Shown one piece after another: positions 26,258-33,166 of a stretch of DNA of 45,817 nucleotides (positions are counted from its first letter, which is position 1; every line of letters starts with the position of its first letter). The notes below the pieces were generated by a model. It was given only the letters and a program-made list of their open reading frames with translations. It was not told the origin of the DNA and ran no database searches. The position numbers and the translations under genes were made by a program. The stretch is from assembly GCA_964515555.1 (NCBI GenBank), contig CAZEVY010000035.1:1-45817 (forward strand), given 5' to 3'. This DNA is from CAZEVY01 sp964515555 (GTDB lineage: Bacteria > Acidobacteriota > Terriglobia > Bryobacterales > Bryobacteraceae).

Positions 26258-26263
26258 TATACT
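26258..26263 (+). promoter_or_regulatory. -10 box (TATACT) of the hydrolase-like gene, plus strand
   Basis: TATACT ends 9 nt before the GTG at 26273. TCGACC at 26236-26241 is a possible -35 with 16-nt spacing. It overlaps the minus-strand promoter region, so the divergent genes share about 40 bp. Confidence 0.45.
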
Positions 26264-26272
26264 GGAATCGCA

Positions 26273-27676
26273 GTGCGGCGAACGCCAATCCTCGCCCTCC
26301 TCGCCACCGCCTGGGCCCAGGCGCCCCCGGACGCCCTGATCCTCCGCGGCGTGCTTATCGACTGGGAGCGCGCCGGCGTGCGCGGCGAGTTCAGCCTCCG
26401 CGCCGCCGACTTCCGCGTCTGGCGCTGCCGCTTCGACGAGCGCACCGCCATCGAGAGAATCCGCAAGGAAGCCACCGCCGACGCCATGCGTGTGGGCGAC
26501 TGGATCGAGCTGGTCGCCGACCGCCAGGCCGATATCCCCATCTGCTACGCGCGCTCCATCAAGGTGTTTCAGCCGGCTCGCGAGAGCATCATCCAGCGCC
26601 CGCTCTCCAGCTCCCGCGGCGTGATGGACCACCTCTACCCGCGCGGCAACCTGGCGATGGGCGGACTCGTCCGCGAAATCACCGCCGCGCGCCTGGTGCT
26701 GCGCACGCGCGATCAGAGCGAGCAGTCCTTCCGGCTGCGGCCCGATACCGTCTTCACCCGCGACGGCCTGCCGTCTCAATCCTCGGCCGTGGCCTTGAAC
26801 TCGCGGGTGTTCGTGCGCGCGGGAAAGGGCTGGGACGGCGAGATGGAAGTCTACTCGGTCACCTGGGGCGCGATTCTGCGCTCCGAGCGCCCGGTCGCGC
26901 CCGCGTCGCGTCCCTCGGCGCCGGAGAGCGGCCTCGCGACGTACGTGTATAAGACCGCCGGGAAGCTCGGCCTCAGCCTGAATGCCGTCTATCCGCCGGC
27001 CTGGTCGGCGGGCGACCGGCGCGCCGCGATGCTGCTGTTCGAGGACGGCGCCTTCGGCGCGCGCGACTCCGAGGGAGGGACGGCCGATGAGGCCGCGCAC
27101 TGGGCGGCGCGCGGGCTGGTCGCTCTCCGCGTCGAATGCCGCCGGCCGGGCGCGGGCGACGCCACCCCGGAGCAGGCCGTCGAGGACGCCCGCAGCGCCA
27201 TGCGATGGCTGCGGACGAACGCGGCCTCGCTGGGCGTGGACGCCGAGCGCATCGTCGCCTTCGGCAACTTCGCCGGCGCTCACCTGGCCGCCGGACTGTT
27301 CGCCTTGAATCACCTCAACGCCGAGGGCGAGGATTTGTTCGTCTCCACCCGCCCGGCGGCGCTGCTGCTCCGGAATCCCGTGCTCGACTGGCTCGACGGC
27401 GGCTCGCACTCCGACCGCCTGCTCGACATGTTGAACGAGGACAAACGCCGCGCCGGGCGCCTGTCGCCGGCCCGTTACTGGCGCGCCGACATGCCGTCGA
27501 CGCTGGTCGTGGTGGGAAGCAAGGACGCGGATTCCGCGCGCCGCTTCGTCGCCCGTTGGAAGACGCAGGGCGCCCCCATCGATATCTTCGAGGCGTCGCG
27601 CGCGGACAGGGTTCTGGTCGCCGCCGAGCGGTTCCTCGAAGCCCAGGGATTCCTCCCCCTGACGGCGCAGCGGTAG
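26273..27676 (+). CDS. exported OB-like/alpha-beta hydrolase-like protein lacking the nucleophile
   Basis: The 467-aa protein starts at GTG with a short signal peptide (ending around TAWAQA). An N-terminal beta domain at about 18-215 contains two OB/DUF5666-like segments (MRVGDWIELVADRQ, AVALNSRVFVRAGKGWDGEMEVYSV). An alpha/beta hydrolase domain of the BD-FAE/acetyl-esterase type follows at about 225-467 (RRAAMLLFEDGAF, EDARSAMRWLRTNAASLGVDAERIVAFG, PSTLVVVGSKDADSARRFV). The nucleophile elbow, expected GGSAGGH, reads GNFAGAH, with Phe333 in place of Ser. The C-terminal catalytic His (usually in an HGF-like turn) is also missing. The protein is probably not an active esterase. It is divergent from the glycan operon. 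Confidence 0.83.
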   Translation: MRRTPILALLATAWAQAPPDALILRGVLIDWERAGVRGEFSLRAADFRVWRCRFDERTAIERIRKEATADAMRVGDWIELVADRQADIPICYARSIKVFQPARESIIQRPLSSSRGVMDHLYPRGNLAMGGLVREITAARLVLRTRDQSEQSFRLRPDTVFTRDGLPSQSSAVALNSRVFVRAGKGWDGEMEVYSVTWGAILRSERPVAPASRPSAPESGLATYVYKTAGKLGLSLNAVYPPAWSAGDRRAAMLLFEDGAFGARDSEGGTADEAAHWAARGLVALRVECRRPGAGDATPEQAVEDARSAMRWLRTNAASLGVDAERIVAFGNFAGAHLAAGLFALNHLNAEGEDLFVSTRPAALLLRNPVLDWLDGGSHSDRLLDMLNEDKRRAGRLSPARYWRADMPSTLVVVGSKDADSARRFVARWKTQGAPIDIFEASRADRVLVAAERFLEAQGFLPLTAQR

Positions 27677-27690
27677 GGCCAACGGTGCCA

Positions 27691-27715
27691 GACCGCTCGC
27701 TCACGCTCGCGGCTC
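27691..27715. repeat. short dispersed repeat, copy 1
   Basis: This 25-nt sequence is, in reverse complement, identical at 23 of 25 positions to 30578-30602. Both copies are intergenic and just after stop codons. The element contains GAGCG-type direct repeats rather than a clean hairpin. A second motif, GCGACCGAAGGGAGCGGAC, follows at 27731-27749. The gap 27677-27755 holds nothing else I can name. Confidence 0.6.
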
Positions 27716-27755
27716 AGCAACGGCAATAACGCGACCGAAGGGAGCGGACCCGCTC

Positions 27756-28061
27756 TCAGCGCCCCAGCGCGAACCACAGGACCACGCCGGCCGCGCCCAG
27801 CACCGCCGCTTCGGCGGCGAGCTTCAGCGCGTGGCGCCAGGCGGGCGGGAGCGAGGGAGGCACGGCCTGCTCCCTGCCCTTGAGGATCTCCTCGCGGCCC
27901 CTCTCGTCGGCGATCACCAGCGTCGCGGCGTTGCCCCCCGAGGTGCTCTGCGCGATCCGCCGCCGCAGGCCGGGCGGCACTTCGGCGAAGGAGCGGAAGC
28001 ACTTCGTCCGGCCTCCAATGGAGACGATGATGGTCGAAGTGCGATGCGTGATCCGGTCCAC
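27756..28061 (-). CDS. small tail-anchored membrane protein, unknown
   Basis: This 101-aa protein starts at GTG 28061, two bases after the LysR stop. The N-terminal part is short and possibly a small beta/alpha fold (TSTIIVSIGGRTKCFRSFAEVPPGLRRRIAQ, NAATLVIADERGREEILKG). A single C-terminal helix at about 78-98 (LKLAAEAAVLGAAGVVLWFAL) looks like a tail anchor. I do not recognise a family. The tight junction suggests cotranscription with the LysR regulator. Confidence 0.65.
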   Translation of the reverse strand: MDRITHRTSTIIVSIGGRTKCFRSFAEVPPGLRRRIAQSTSGGNAATLVIADERGREEILKGREQAVPPSLPPAWRHALKLAAEAAVLGAAGVVLWFALGR

Positions 28062-28063
28062 GT

Positions 28064-28981
28064 TTACGACCCCAGGTCGCCGGCGGCTTTCGGGAATCGT
28101 TCGCCGGCCTGATCGAGCACCATCTGAATGAAGGCCAGCGCCGCCTTGGAAAGCGCCTTGTCCTTCCGGTATATCAAACCCAGCTGCCGCGTGATCGGCT
28201 CCGGCGCCAGCGGCACGGTCGCCAGGGTTCCGGCGGCGATGTCGGCGGCGCAGTGCGCGCGCGCCATGAAAGAGACGCCCAGTCCCGCCAGGACGAAATG
28301 CTTGACCATCTCGGTGGAATCCAGCTCCATTGAGATCTGGATCTCGTCCTCCACCAGCTCCAGCCATTCGTTGAGCCGCGCGCGTGTGGTGCCGACCTTG
28401 GGCAGAATCAGCGGATGCCCCACCAGGTCGCGCGCCGCCACCGACTTCCGCGCCGCCAGCGGATGCGACGCCGGCGTTAACAGCTGGATCTCGTCGGTGT
28501 GGATGCGGACCACCTGGAGCCGCTTGTCGCCGGCCGGGAGCTGCGTGATGCCGAAGTCGGCCATGTTGTCCAGCACCGCCTCGACGATGCGCGCGCTGTA
28601 GGATCGCTCCACGTGTATCTGGACGTTCGGGAACAGCGCCTTGTAACGCGCGAAGACGCCGGGAAGCACATAAATGCAGGTGGCCTCGTTGGCGGCCACG
28701 CCCAGCTCGCCCCGCGGCGTGTGCTCGAGCTCCTGAATGGTCTCCTGGGCGCGCTTGCGGAGGTCGAGGATCTGCTCGGCGAAGCCGGCGAAGATCCTCC
28801 CCGCGGGCGTCAGAGCGATGCGTGTGCCGAGCCTCTCGAACAGCGACGTGTTCAGCTCCTGCTCCAGCTGGCGCACCTGCGCGCTGATGGCCGGCTGCGT
28901 GCGGAACACCGCCTGGGCGGCTTTCGAAAAGCTCTTGAGCCGCACGATTTCCAGGAAGGTTCGTAGCTGGTCCAGGTCCAT
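28064..28981 (-). CDS. LysR family transcriptional regulator
   Basis: This 305-aa regulator has an N-terminal winged HTH (MDLDQLRTFLEIVRLKSFSK, AQAVFRTQPAISAQVRQLEQEL, TSLFERLGTRIALTPAG), a linker helix, and a periplasmic-binding-protein-like effector domain from about 90 (GELGVAANEATCIYVLPGVFARYKALFPNVQI, GDKRLQVVRIHTDEIQLL, GLGVSFMARAHCAADIAAGTL). Length and motifs are typical of the CysB/CbbR-like class. It is divergent from the cytochrome c/TIGR03790 pair across a 74-bp gap holding overlapping -10 boxes, so those genes are its most likely target. The effector is unknown. Confidence 0.93.
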   Translation of the reverse strand: MDLDQLRTFLEIVRLKSFSKAAQAVFRTQPAISAQVRQLEQELNTSLFERLGTRIALTPAGRIFAGFAEQILDLRKRAQETIQELEHTPRGELGVAANEATCIYVLPGVFARYKALFPNVQIHVERSYSARIVEAVLDNMADFGITQLPAGDKRLQVVRIHTDEIQLLTPASHPLAARKSVAARDLVGHPLILPKVGTTRARLNEWLELVEDEIQISMELDSTEMVKHFVLAGLGVSFMARAHCAADIAAGTLATVPLAPEPITRQLGLIYRKDKALSKAALAFIQMVLDQAGERFPKAAGDLGS

Positions 28982-29041
28982 GACTGATCTCGAGGAAGCG
29001 GCCGCTCGCAGCCCCGCCGCCGCGCCGCAGGAAGTACCTGA

Positions 29042-29049
29042 ATTATATT
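29042..29049. promoter_or_regulatory. overlapping divergent -10 boxes for LysR and cytochrome c genes
   Basis: On the minus strand TATAAT (29042-29047) is a perfect -10 for lysR, with TTGCGA 18 nt upstream. On the plus strand TATATT (29044-29049) ends 6 nt before the cytochrome c ATG. Because the boxes overlap, polymerase can occupy only one direction at a time, a usual arrangement for LysR-controlled divergent units. Confidence 0.55.
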
Positions 29050-29055
29050 AGATAC

Positions 29056-29454
29056 ATGCGACCGCTCGCAATCGTACTTACACTCGCACCCCTGGCTTTT
29101 GCCGCCGATCCCAAGCAGATCGAATATGGGCGTTACCTGGCCGAGGAGGTCGCCAAGTGCGTGGAATGTCACACGCCGGTCACCGAATCGGGCAAGCTCG
29201 ACAAGAGCCGCTGGCTGAAGGGCAAGGTCATGGAAGTGACGCCCCTCAAGCCCATCGCCAACTGGCACAAGACGTCGCCCGACCTCACGCCCGCCGGCAG
29301 CCTTTGGAAAAAGTGGGGCGAGGGCGGCATTCTGAAATACCTCCAGACCGGACTGACTCCCTCGGGTAAGCCCGCCGGCCCGCCCATGCCGGCCTACAAG
29401 CTCAAGCCCTCCGACGCCGAGGCCATCCTCGAATACCTGAAATCGTTCCGTTGA
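29056..29454 (+). CDS. monoheme cytochrome c family protein
   Basis: This 132-aa exported protein has a signal peptide (MRPLAIVLTLAPLAFA) and one CxxCH heme site (CVECH, residues 35-39) preceded by IEYGRYLAEEVAKC. The Met axial ligand is plausibly in GPPMPAYKL near residue 115. The segment SDAEAILEYLKSF is the classic C-terminal helix of class I cytochrome c. It would carry electrons in the periplasm; the partner is unknown. The TGA overlaps the TTG of the following gene, so the two are coupled. Confidence 0.9.
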   Translation: MRPLAIVLTLAPLAFAADPKQIEYGRYLAEEVAKCVECHTPVTESGKLDKSRWLKGKVMEVTPLKPIANWHKTSPDLTPAGSLWKKWGEGGILKYLQTGLTPSGKPAGPPMPAYKLKPSDAEAILEYLKSFR

Positions 29455-30548
29455 GGGCCGTCTGGGGCGGCGCCGCGGCCCTGGCCTTTCTCGCCGTCTG
29501 CCGCGCGCAGGGACCGGAGAACGTCCTGGTCGTCGTCAACCGCAATGACGCGGTCTCCGGGCGCATCGCCGCCTATTACGCCGCCAAACGAAGGATTCCT
29601 CAGTCGAACATCTGCATGGTCGCCGCCTCCTCCGCCGAGGAGATCGCGCGCGCCGAGTACACCAGGAGCATCGAACAGCCCGTCGCCGATTGCCTGAAGT
29701 CGCGCCGTCTGACCGAGACCGTCCTTTACATCGCGACCACCATGGGCGTGCCGCTGAAGATCGCCGGGCTCGTCGCTCCCGACGGCGACGCCTCGTCCGT
29801 CGACTCCGAACTGGCGCTGCTCTACGGAAAACTGCACGGCCGCAAGTACCTCGCCCAGGGGCCGCTGCCGAATCCCTTCTATCGCCGGCGCGACACGCCC
29901 TTCGCCCATCCGCGATTCCCGATCTACCTGGTCACGCGCCTGGCGGCCTACGACGAGGCCGGCGTGCGCGCCATGATCGACCGCTCGCTGGCGGCGGCCA
30001 ATCGCGGCCGCTTCGTCTTCGATCTGCGGTCGGCCGGCGACCGCTCCGGCGACGAATGGCTGCGCACTGCCGCCATCCTGCTGCCCGCCGCGCGTGTGCT
30101 TCTGGAGGAGACCGCCCAGCCGGTGTATGGAGCCCGCGGCGTAATCGGCTACGCCTCCTGGGGATCGAACGACCGGGAGCGCCGCCGCCGCCGGCTGGGA
30201 TTCGAGTGGCTGCCCGGCGCCATCGTCACCGAGTTCGTCTCCACCAACGGCCGCACTCTCCAGCGGCCGCCGTCGAACTGGACGATCGGAACCTGGGAGG
30301 ACCGCTCGTCGCACTTCGCCGGGTCGCCGCAGACGCTCGCGGCCGACTACCTGGAGGAGGGCGCCACCGGCGCCTCGGCGCACGTCTACGAGCCGTATCT
30401 CACCCAGACGCCGCGGCCCGACCTGCTGTTTCCGGCCTATTACTCGGGCCGCACGCTCGCCGAAAGCTACTATCTCGCGCTTCCCTCGCTGAGCTGGATG
30501 ACGGTGGTATTCGGCGATCCGCTCTGCCGCATCGGCCCGCCGCGTTGA
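29451..30548 (+). CDS. TIGR03790 family protein
   Basis: This 365-aa exported protein has a short signal peptide ending near CRAQ. It contains PENVLVVVNRNDAVSGRIAAYYAAKRRIPQSNI-type TIGR03790 features (split here: NVLVVVNRNDAVSG, YYAAKRRIPQSNIC), plus LYIATTMGVPLKIAG, GARGVIGYASWGSND, LPGAIVTEFVSTNGRT, SPQTLAADYLEEGATGASAHVYEPYLT and YSGRTLAESYYLALPSLSWMTVVFGDPL. The end resembles the caspase/gingipain-like fold used by related extracellular proteins, but a His-Cys dyad is not evident. The function is unestablished. The start is TTG, overlapping the cytochrome c stop. Confidence 0.85.
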   Translation: MRAVWGGAAALAFLAVCRAQGPENVLVVVNRNDAVSGRIAAYYAAKRRIPQSNICMVAASSAEEIARAEYTRSIEQPVADCLKSRRLTETVLYIATTMGVPLKIAGLVAPDGDASSVDSELALLYGKLHGRKYLAQGPLPNPFYRRRDTPFAHPRFPIYLVTRLAAYDEAGVRAMIDRSLAAANRGRFVFDLRSAGDRSGDEWLRTAAILLPAARVLLEETAQPVYGARGVIGYASWGSNDRERRRRRLGFEWLPGAIVTEFVSTNGRTLQRPPSNWTIGTWEDRSSHFAGSPQTLAADYLEEGATGASAHVYEPYLTQTPRPDLLFPAYYSGRTLAESYYLALPSLSWMTVVFGDPLCRIGPPR

Positions 30549-30577
30549 GCCGTCGAGCGGTCAGGCTTGCCTTTACG

Positions 30578-30602
30578 GAGCCGCGAGCGCAAGCGAGCGG
30601 TC
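30578..30602. repeat. short dispersed repeat, copy 2
   Basis: This is the inverted copy of 27691-27715, with two mismatches. It lies 30 nt after the TIGR03790 stop, between that gene and the degenerate antitoxin gene. The flanking 30554-30561 repeats the GAGCGGTC end of the element. Confidence 0.6.
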
Positions 30603-30637
30603 CGGCAAAATACAGGCATTCTCGGTGACTGCCGGAA

Positions 30638-30953
30638 TCACTCGATCGCCGAAAGGGCGTCGCGGAAAACGTCATCGGCGGCGCGTCGCGAGGCGGGATC
30701 GCGCCCCAGCGCACAGTGCCGCGGCGAGGACGCCGGGCGCTCACAAGTGCCAGTAACCCCGCGCGCGGCGGCTGCGTTGTGCGCTGGTTCACTGGAGAGC
30801 TCCGCGTCCCGCCGCTCCGCTTCGGCGACCCACAGCCTCAAGTTCTCTTCCTCGGAAAGTTCGTCGAGGCTAAGCCAGGAGTCGTTCCGCGAGTCTTGCC
30901 CGCGACAAGTGGTCGAGCTTCAGCGCAGCGGCCTGTACATCGTCGAGACTCAT
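30638..30953 (-). pseudogene. frameshifted addiction-module antitoxin component (TIGR02574-like)
   Basis: From ATG 30953 the minus strand reads MSLDDVQAAALKLDHLSRAR and LAERLLA, then hits TAG. One extra base near 30872 (GCTTAGC where GCTAGC is expected) causes this. Beyond it the family sequence resumes in another frame: SLDELSEEEN, LRLWVAEAERRDAELSSEP. An unrelated-looking insert of about 27 residues follows, then the usual end ADDVFRDALSAIE. The 316-nt length equals 105 codons plus one base. This family is the antitoxin of RelE/ParE-like toxins. No toxin frame follows in 30549-30637. It is most likely decayed, although a sequencing error could mimic the frameshift. Nothing else is seen in 30954-31010. 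Confidence 0.75.
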
Positions 30954-31010
30954 CGCTCCCATGCTACACCCCCAGCGCTCCCGAGTCCTGCCCCGGCGGC
31001 GACAGCATCC

Positions 31011-31805
31011 TCAGCGCACCTTTCCGAACAACGCGACGAGTTGCTCCACCGAGAGCTGCTCCGCCCTCAGCCGCGCCTCATGGAGCGATCCCACCTTCGG
31101 GTACCTGCTTGCCAGATTATTCCGCAGCGTCTTGCGCTTCTGCCGGAAACACAGCCCCGCGAACTCCAGAAACGCCTCGGCGTCACCCGGCGGCGGCCTG
31201 GGCGTCAGCCGCACCACGGCCGACTCCACTTTCGGCGGCGGGCGGAACGCCCCGGCCGGCACCGGAATCAGGATTTCGGCCGACGCCATCGCCTGCGTGC
31301 GAACCGAGAGGAATCCGTAGTCCCGGCTGCCCGGCGCGGCTACGAGCCTATCAGCGACCTCGCGCTGCACCAGCAGAACGGCGCGCTCCAGCCGGTCGCC
31401 GAGCGCCAGGATGCGCTCGATCAACGGCGACGTGATGTAGTACGGCAGGTTTCCCGCCACGCTCACGCGGCCCCATTGCGCGAGGTCGAGCCGGAGTGCG
31501 TCGCCGGCGACGATCTCCACGCGCGGGTCGGCGGCGAAGCGCTCGCGCAGGCGGTCGATCAGGCGCTCGTCGAGTTCCACGGCGACCACGCGCGCCGCGC
31601 GCGCGGCCAGCGAGGCGGTCAGCCCGCCGTCGCCCGCGCCGATCTCGACGACCAGGCCGCCGGGCGCGGGACAGGCCGCTTCGGCGATGCGGTCGAGGGT
31701 GGCCCCGCGGACGAGGAAATGCTGGCCGAGACGGCGGGGCACTTCGTATCGGCTGTCGATGACGCGGGCAAACGAAGCCCGGTGCGGGCCGGGCGGGCCG
31801 GTCAT
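31011..31805 (-). CDS. rsmA: 16S rRNA (adenine1518/1519-N6)-dimethyltransferase
   Basis: This 264-aa SAM-dependent methyltransferase has RRLGQHFLVRGATLDRIAEA (the N-terminal QNFL-type motif), EIGAGDGGLTASLA (SAM motif I), VVAVELDERL, GDALRLDLAQW, and the catalytic GNLPYYITSPLI (NLPY). The C-terminal helical domain includes GLCFRQKRKTLRNNL. It dimethylates two adjacent adenines in helix 45 of 16S rRNA during 30S maturation, and its loss gives kasugamycin resistance. The ATG overlaps the stop of the anti-sigma-like gene (ATGA), so it is the last gene of the sigma operon. Confidence 0.95.
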   Translation of the reverse strand: MTGPPGPHRASFARVIDSRYEVPRRLGQHFLVRGATLDRIAEAACPAPGGLVVEIGAGDGGLTASLAARAARVVAVELDERLIDRLRERFAADPRVEIVAGDALRLDLAQWGRVSVAGNLPYYITSPLIERILALGDRLERAVLLVQREVADRLVAAPGSRDYGFLSVRTQAMASAEILIPVPAGAFRPPPKVESAVVRLTPRPPPGDAEAFLEFAGLCFRQKRKTLRNNLASRYPKVGSLHEARLRAEQLSVEQLVALFGKVR

Positions 31806-32380
31806 CCCTTCACTTCGACGCGGCTGCGGCGGAAAGTGATGCGGGTCTTGCCGGTGATGGCGTGGCCAAACACGGTCGCCGGCGCGAACCGTGTGCATAC
31901 CAGCGCGCTCTCGACGCTCTTGCGCATGGCCGGGTTGGAGAACCATCGCTGGCCCTGCGGAATCGAGTAGTCGACCACGCTCCCCATCTCGTCGATGATC
32001 ACGTCGACGACGATATCCTCTTCGCCGGGATCGAACGAGGCCGATTTCTGGACCGTGGCTTCGGTAGCCAGCGCCGTCGGCACGTCGAAGGCCACCATGC
32101 GATTGACGGTCAGCCCCGGAGCCATCATGGCGAACAGCAGCAGGGCCGCGAGCAGTCCGCCGGCCATCGGAATCGCCAGCGGCCGCAGCAGGTTGTCGGT
32201 CCACACGCGCACCAGACCGACCCGATGGGCGAGCCAGCCGCCCGAAGCCTCCTCGCGCCGCCGCCGGGCCAATTCCTGCGACGCCATGACCCGCAGCTTC
32301 ATGTTGAGATCGCCGGGCGCTTCGCGCACGGGAAGCGCGCGCAGCAGTTCGCGGATGCGCTCCATTTCACGGTCTTTCAT
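31802..32380 (-). CDS. single-pass membrane protein, probable regulator of the adjacent ECF sigma factor
   Basis: This 192-aa protein has a cytoplasmic N-terminus of about 65 residues (RIRELLRALPVREAPGDLNMKLRVMASQELARR). One transmembrane helix lies at about 68-88 (PLAIPMAGGLLAALLLFAMM). The periplasmic C-terminal domain, IVVDVIIDEMGSVVDYSI and RKSVESALVCTRFAPAT, resembles a TonB-like C-terminal fold. It lacks the HxxxCxxC zinc motif of ZAS anti-sigma factors. Position between sigma (12 nt away) and rsmA (overlapping), topology and size all suggest an anti-sigma role, but this is inference. Confidence 0.75.
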   Translation of the reverse strand: MKDREMERIRELLRALPVREAPGDLNMKLRVMASQELARRRREEASGGWLAHRVGLVRVWTDNLLRPLAIPMAGGLLAALLLFAMMAPGLTVNRMVAFDVPTALATEATVQKSASFDPGEEDIVVDVIIDEMGSVVDYSIPQGQRWFSNPAMRKSVESALVCTRFAPATVFGHAITGKTRITFRRSRVEVKG

Positions 32381-32392
32381 GATGCCTCTTCG

Positions 32393-33070
32393 TCACGCGC
32401 TTACTGTCTGCTTCCAATCCACGGGAGCGGCCTTCACCAGCCGGCCCGCCAGGCGGCGCCGCAACGCCTCCCGCCCGCGCAGGATCCGGGATTTCACCGT
32501 TCCCAAAGAAACGTCAAGTACCTCCGCGATGTCCTCGTACCGCATGCCTTCCACGTCGCGCAGCACCACGGCGGCGCGGAAGGCCGGCTTCAGCTCCACC
32601 AGCGCCGATTCGATCATGCGGTGCGTCTCCTCGTCCCTGGCCTCGTCGAAGGGCGACCGGCCGGGATCGTGCAGCGTCTCCTGGTAACTGAGCCCGTCGG
32701 CCGGATTCTCGTCCATGGCCGTCTCGCCCGAGGCATGGCGTCCGAACCAGCGCCGGTGGTTCCGCGCCTCGTTGACGGCGATCCGGTAGATCCACGTCTT
32801 GAGGCTGCTTTCTCCCCGGAAGCGGGCGACGTTTCGGAACACCTTGAGGAATACCTCCTGCACTACGTCCTGGGCGTCGTTGTGATTCGCGATCAGCCGG
32901 AACACCAGGTTGTAGACGGGCTGCTGGAACCGGTCGATCAACTCCTGATACGAATCCTCGACCCCGTCGCGAAGTCCGGCCAGAAGCGTCACGTCGGCGG
33001 ACACCATCGGCGTCTCCGGCTCCCAGGAGGAGTCGGCGGCCTCGATCCCGATGGTGACCGTCTCGGTCAC
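32393..33070 (-). CDS. ECF sigma factor, RpoE-like
   Basis: This 225-aa sigma factor has region 2 at about 40-105 (YQELIDRFQQPVYNLVFRLI, HNDAQDVVQEVFLKVFRNV, SLKTWIYRIAVNEARNHRR). A longer variable linker follows, then region 4 at about 160-215 (ALVELKPAFRAAVVLRDVEGMRYEDIAEVL, SLGTVKSRILRGREALRRRL). The protein is RpoE/SigW-like and distinct from the sigma factor at 3662. The start is GTG at 33070 with GAGG upstream. It heads an operon with the anti-sigma-like gene and rsmA. A GGAACTT element upstream suggests it directs its own transcription. Confidence 0.93.
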   Translation of the reverse strand: MTETVTIGIEAADSSWEPETPMVSADVTLLAGLRDGVEDSYQELIDRFQQPVYNLVFRLIANHNDAQDVVQEVFLKVFRNVARFRGESSLKTWIYRIAVNEARNHRRWFGRHASGETAMDENPADGLSYQETLHDPGRSPFDEARDEETHRMIESALVELKPAFRAAVVLRDVEGMRYEDIAEVLDVSLGTVKSRILRGREALRRRLAGRLVKAAPVDWKQTVSA

Positions 33071-33106
33071 TGCAATTCCTCTAGCCGAATTTTACTACTC
33101 TGACGA

Positions 33107-33136
33107 GGTAGACACCACGACGGCGGGGAAAGTTCC
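33107..33136 (-). promoter_or_regulatory. candidate ECF-type promoter (GGAACTT-17-TCTACC) of the sigma operon
   Basis: On the minus strand GGAACTT (33130-33136) is followed after 17 nt by TCTACC (33107-33112). The -35 equals the RpoE-type consensus, and the spacing and the TCT-initial -10 are compatible. Initiation near 33100 would give a leader of about 30 nt with GAGG before the GTG. A second, housekeeping-like TAAAAT lies at 33089-33094. Confidence 0.4.
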
Positions 33137-33153
33137 CGAAAACCGCCGGACGG

Positions 33154-33159
33154 TACAAT
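33154..33159 (+). promoter_or_regulatory. -10 box (TACAAT) of the SUMF1-like/sulfatase pair
   Basis: TACAAT ends 7 nt before the ATG at 33167, predicting a leaderless transcript. There is no Shine-Dalgarno sequence in the 7-nt gap, which is all C and A after its first base. Confidence 0.5.
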
Positions 33160-33166
33160 TCCCCCA

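Noticed and set aside
30400..30792. Minus-strand frame of 130 codons over the TIGR03790 gene end and the antitoxin remnant
   Set aside because: It is low-information, Arg/Ser-rich and overlaps a supported gene. The antitoxin similarity lies in other frames.
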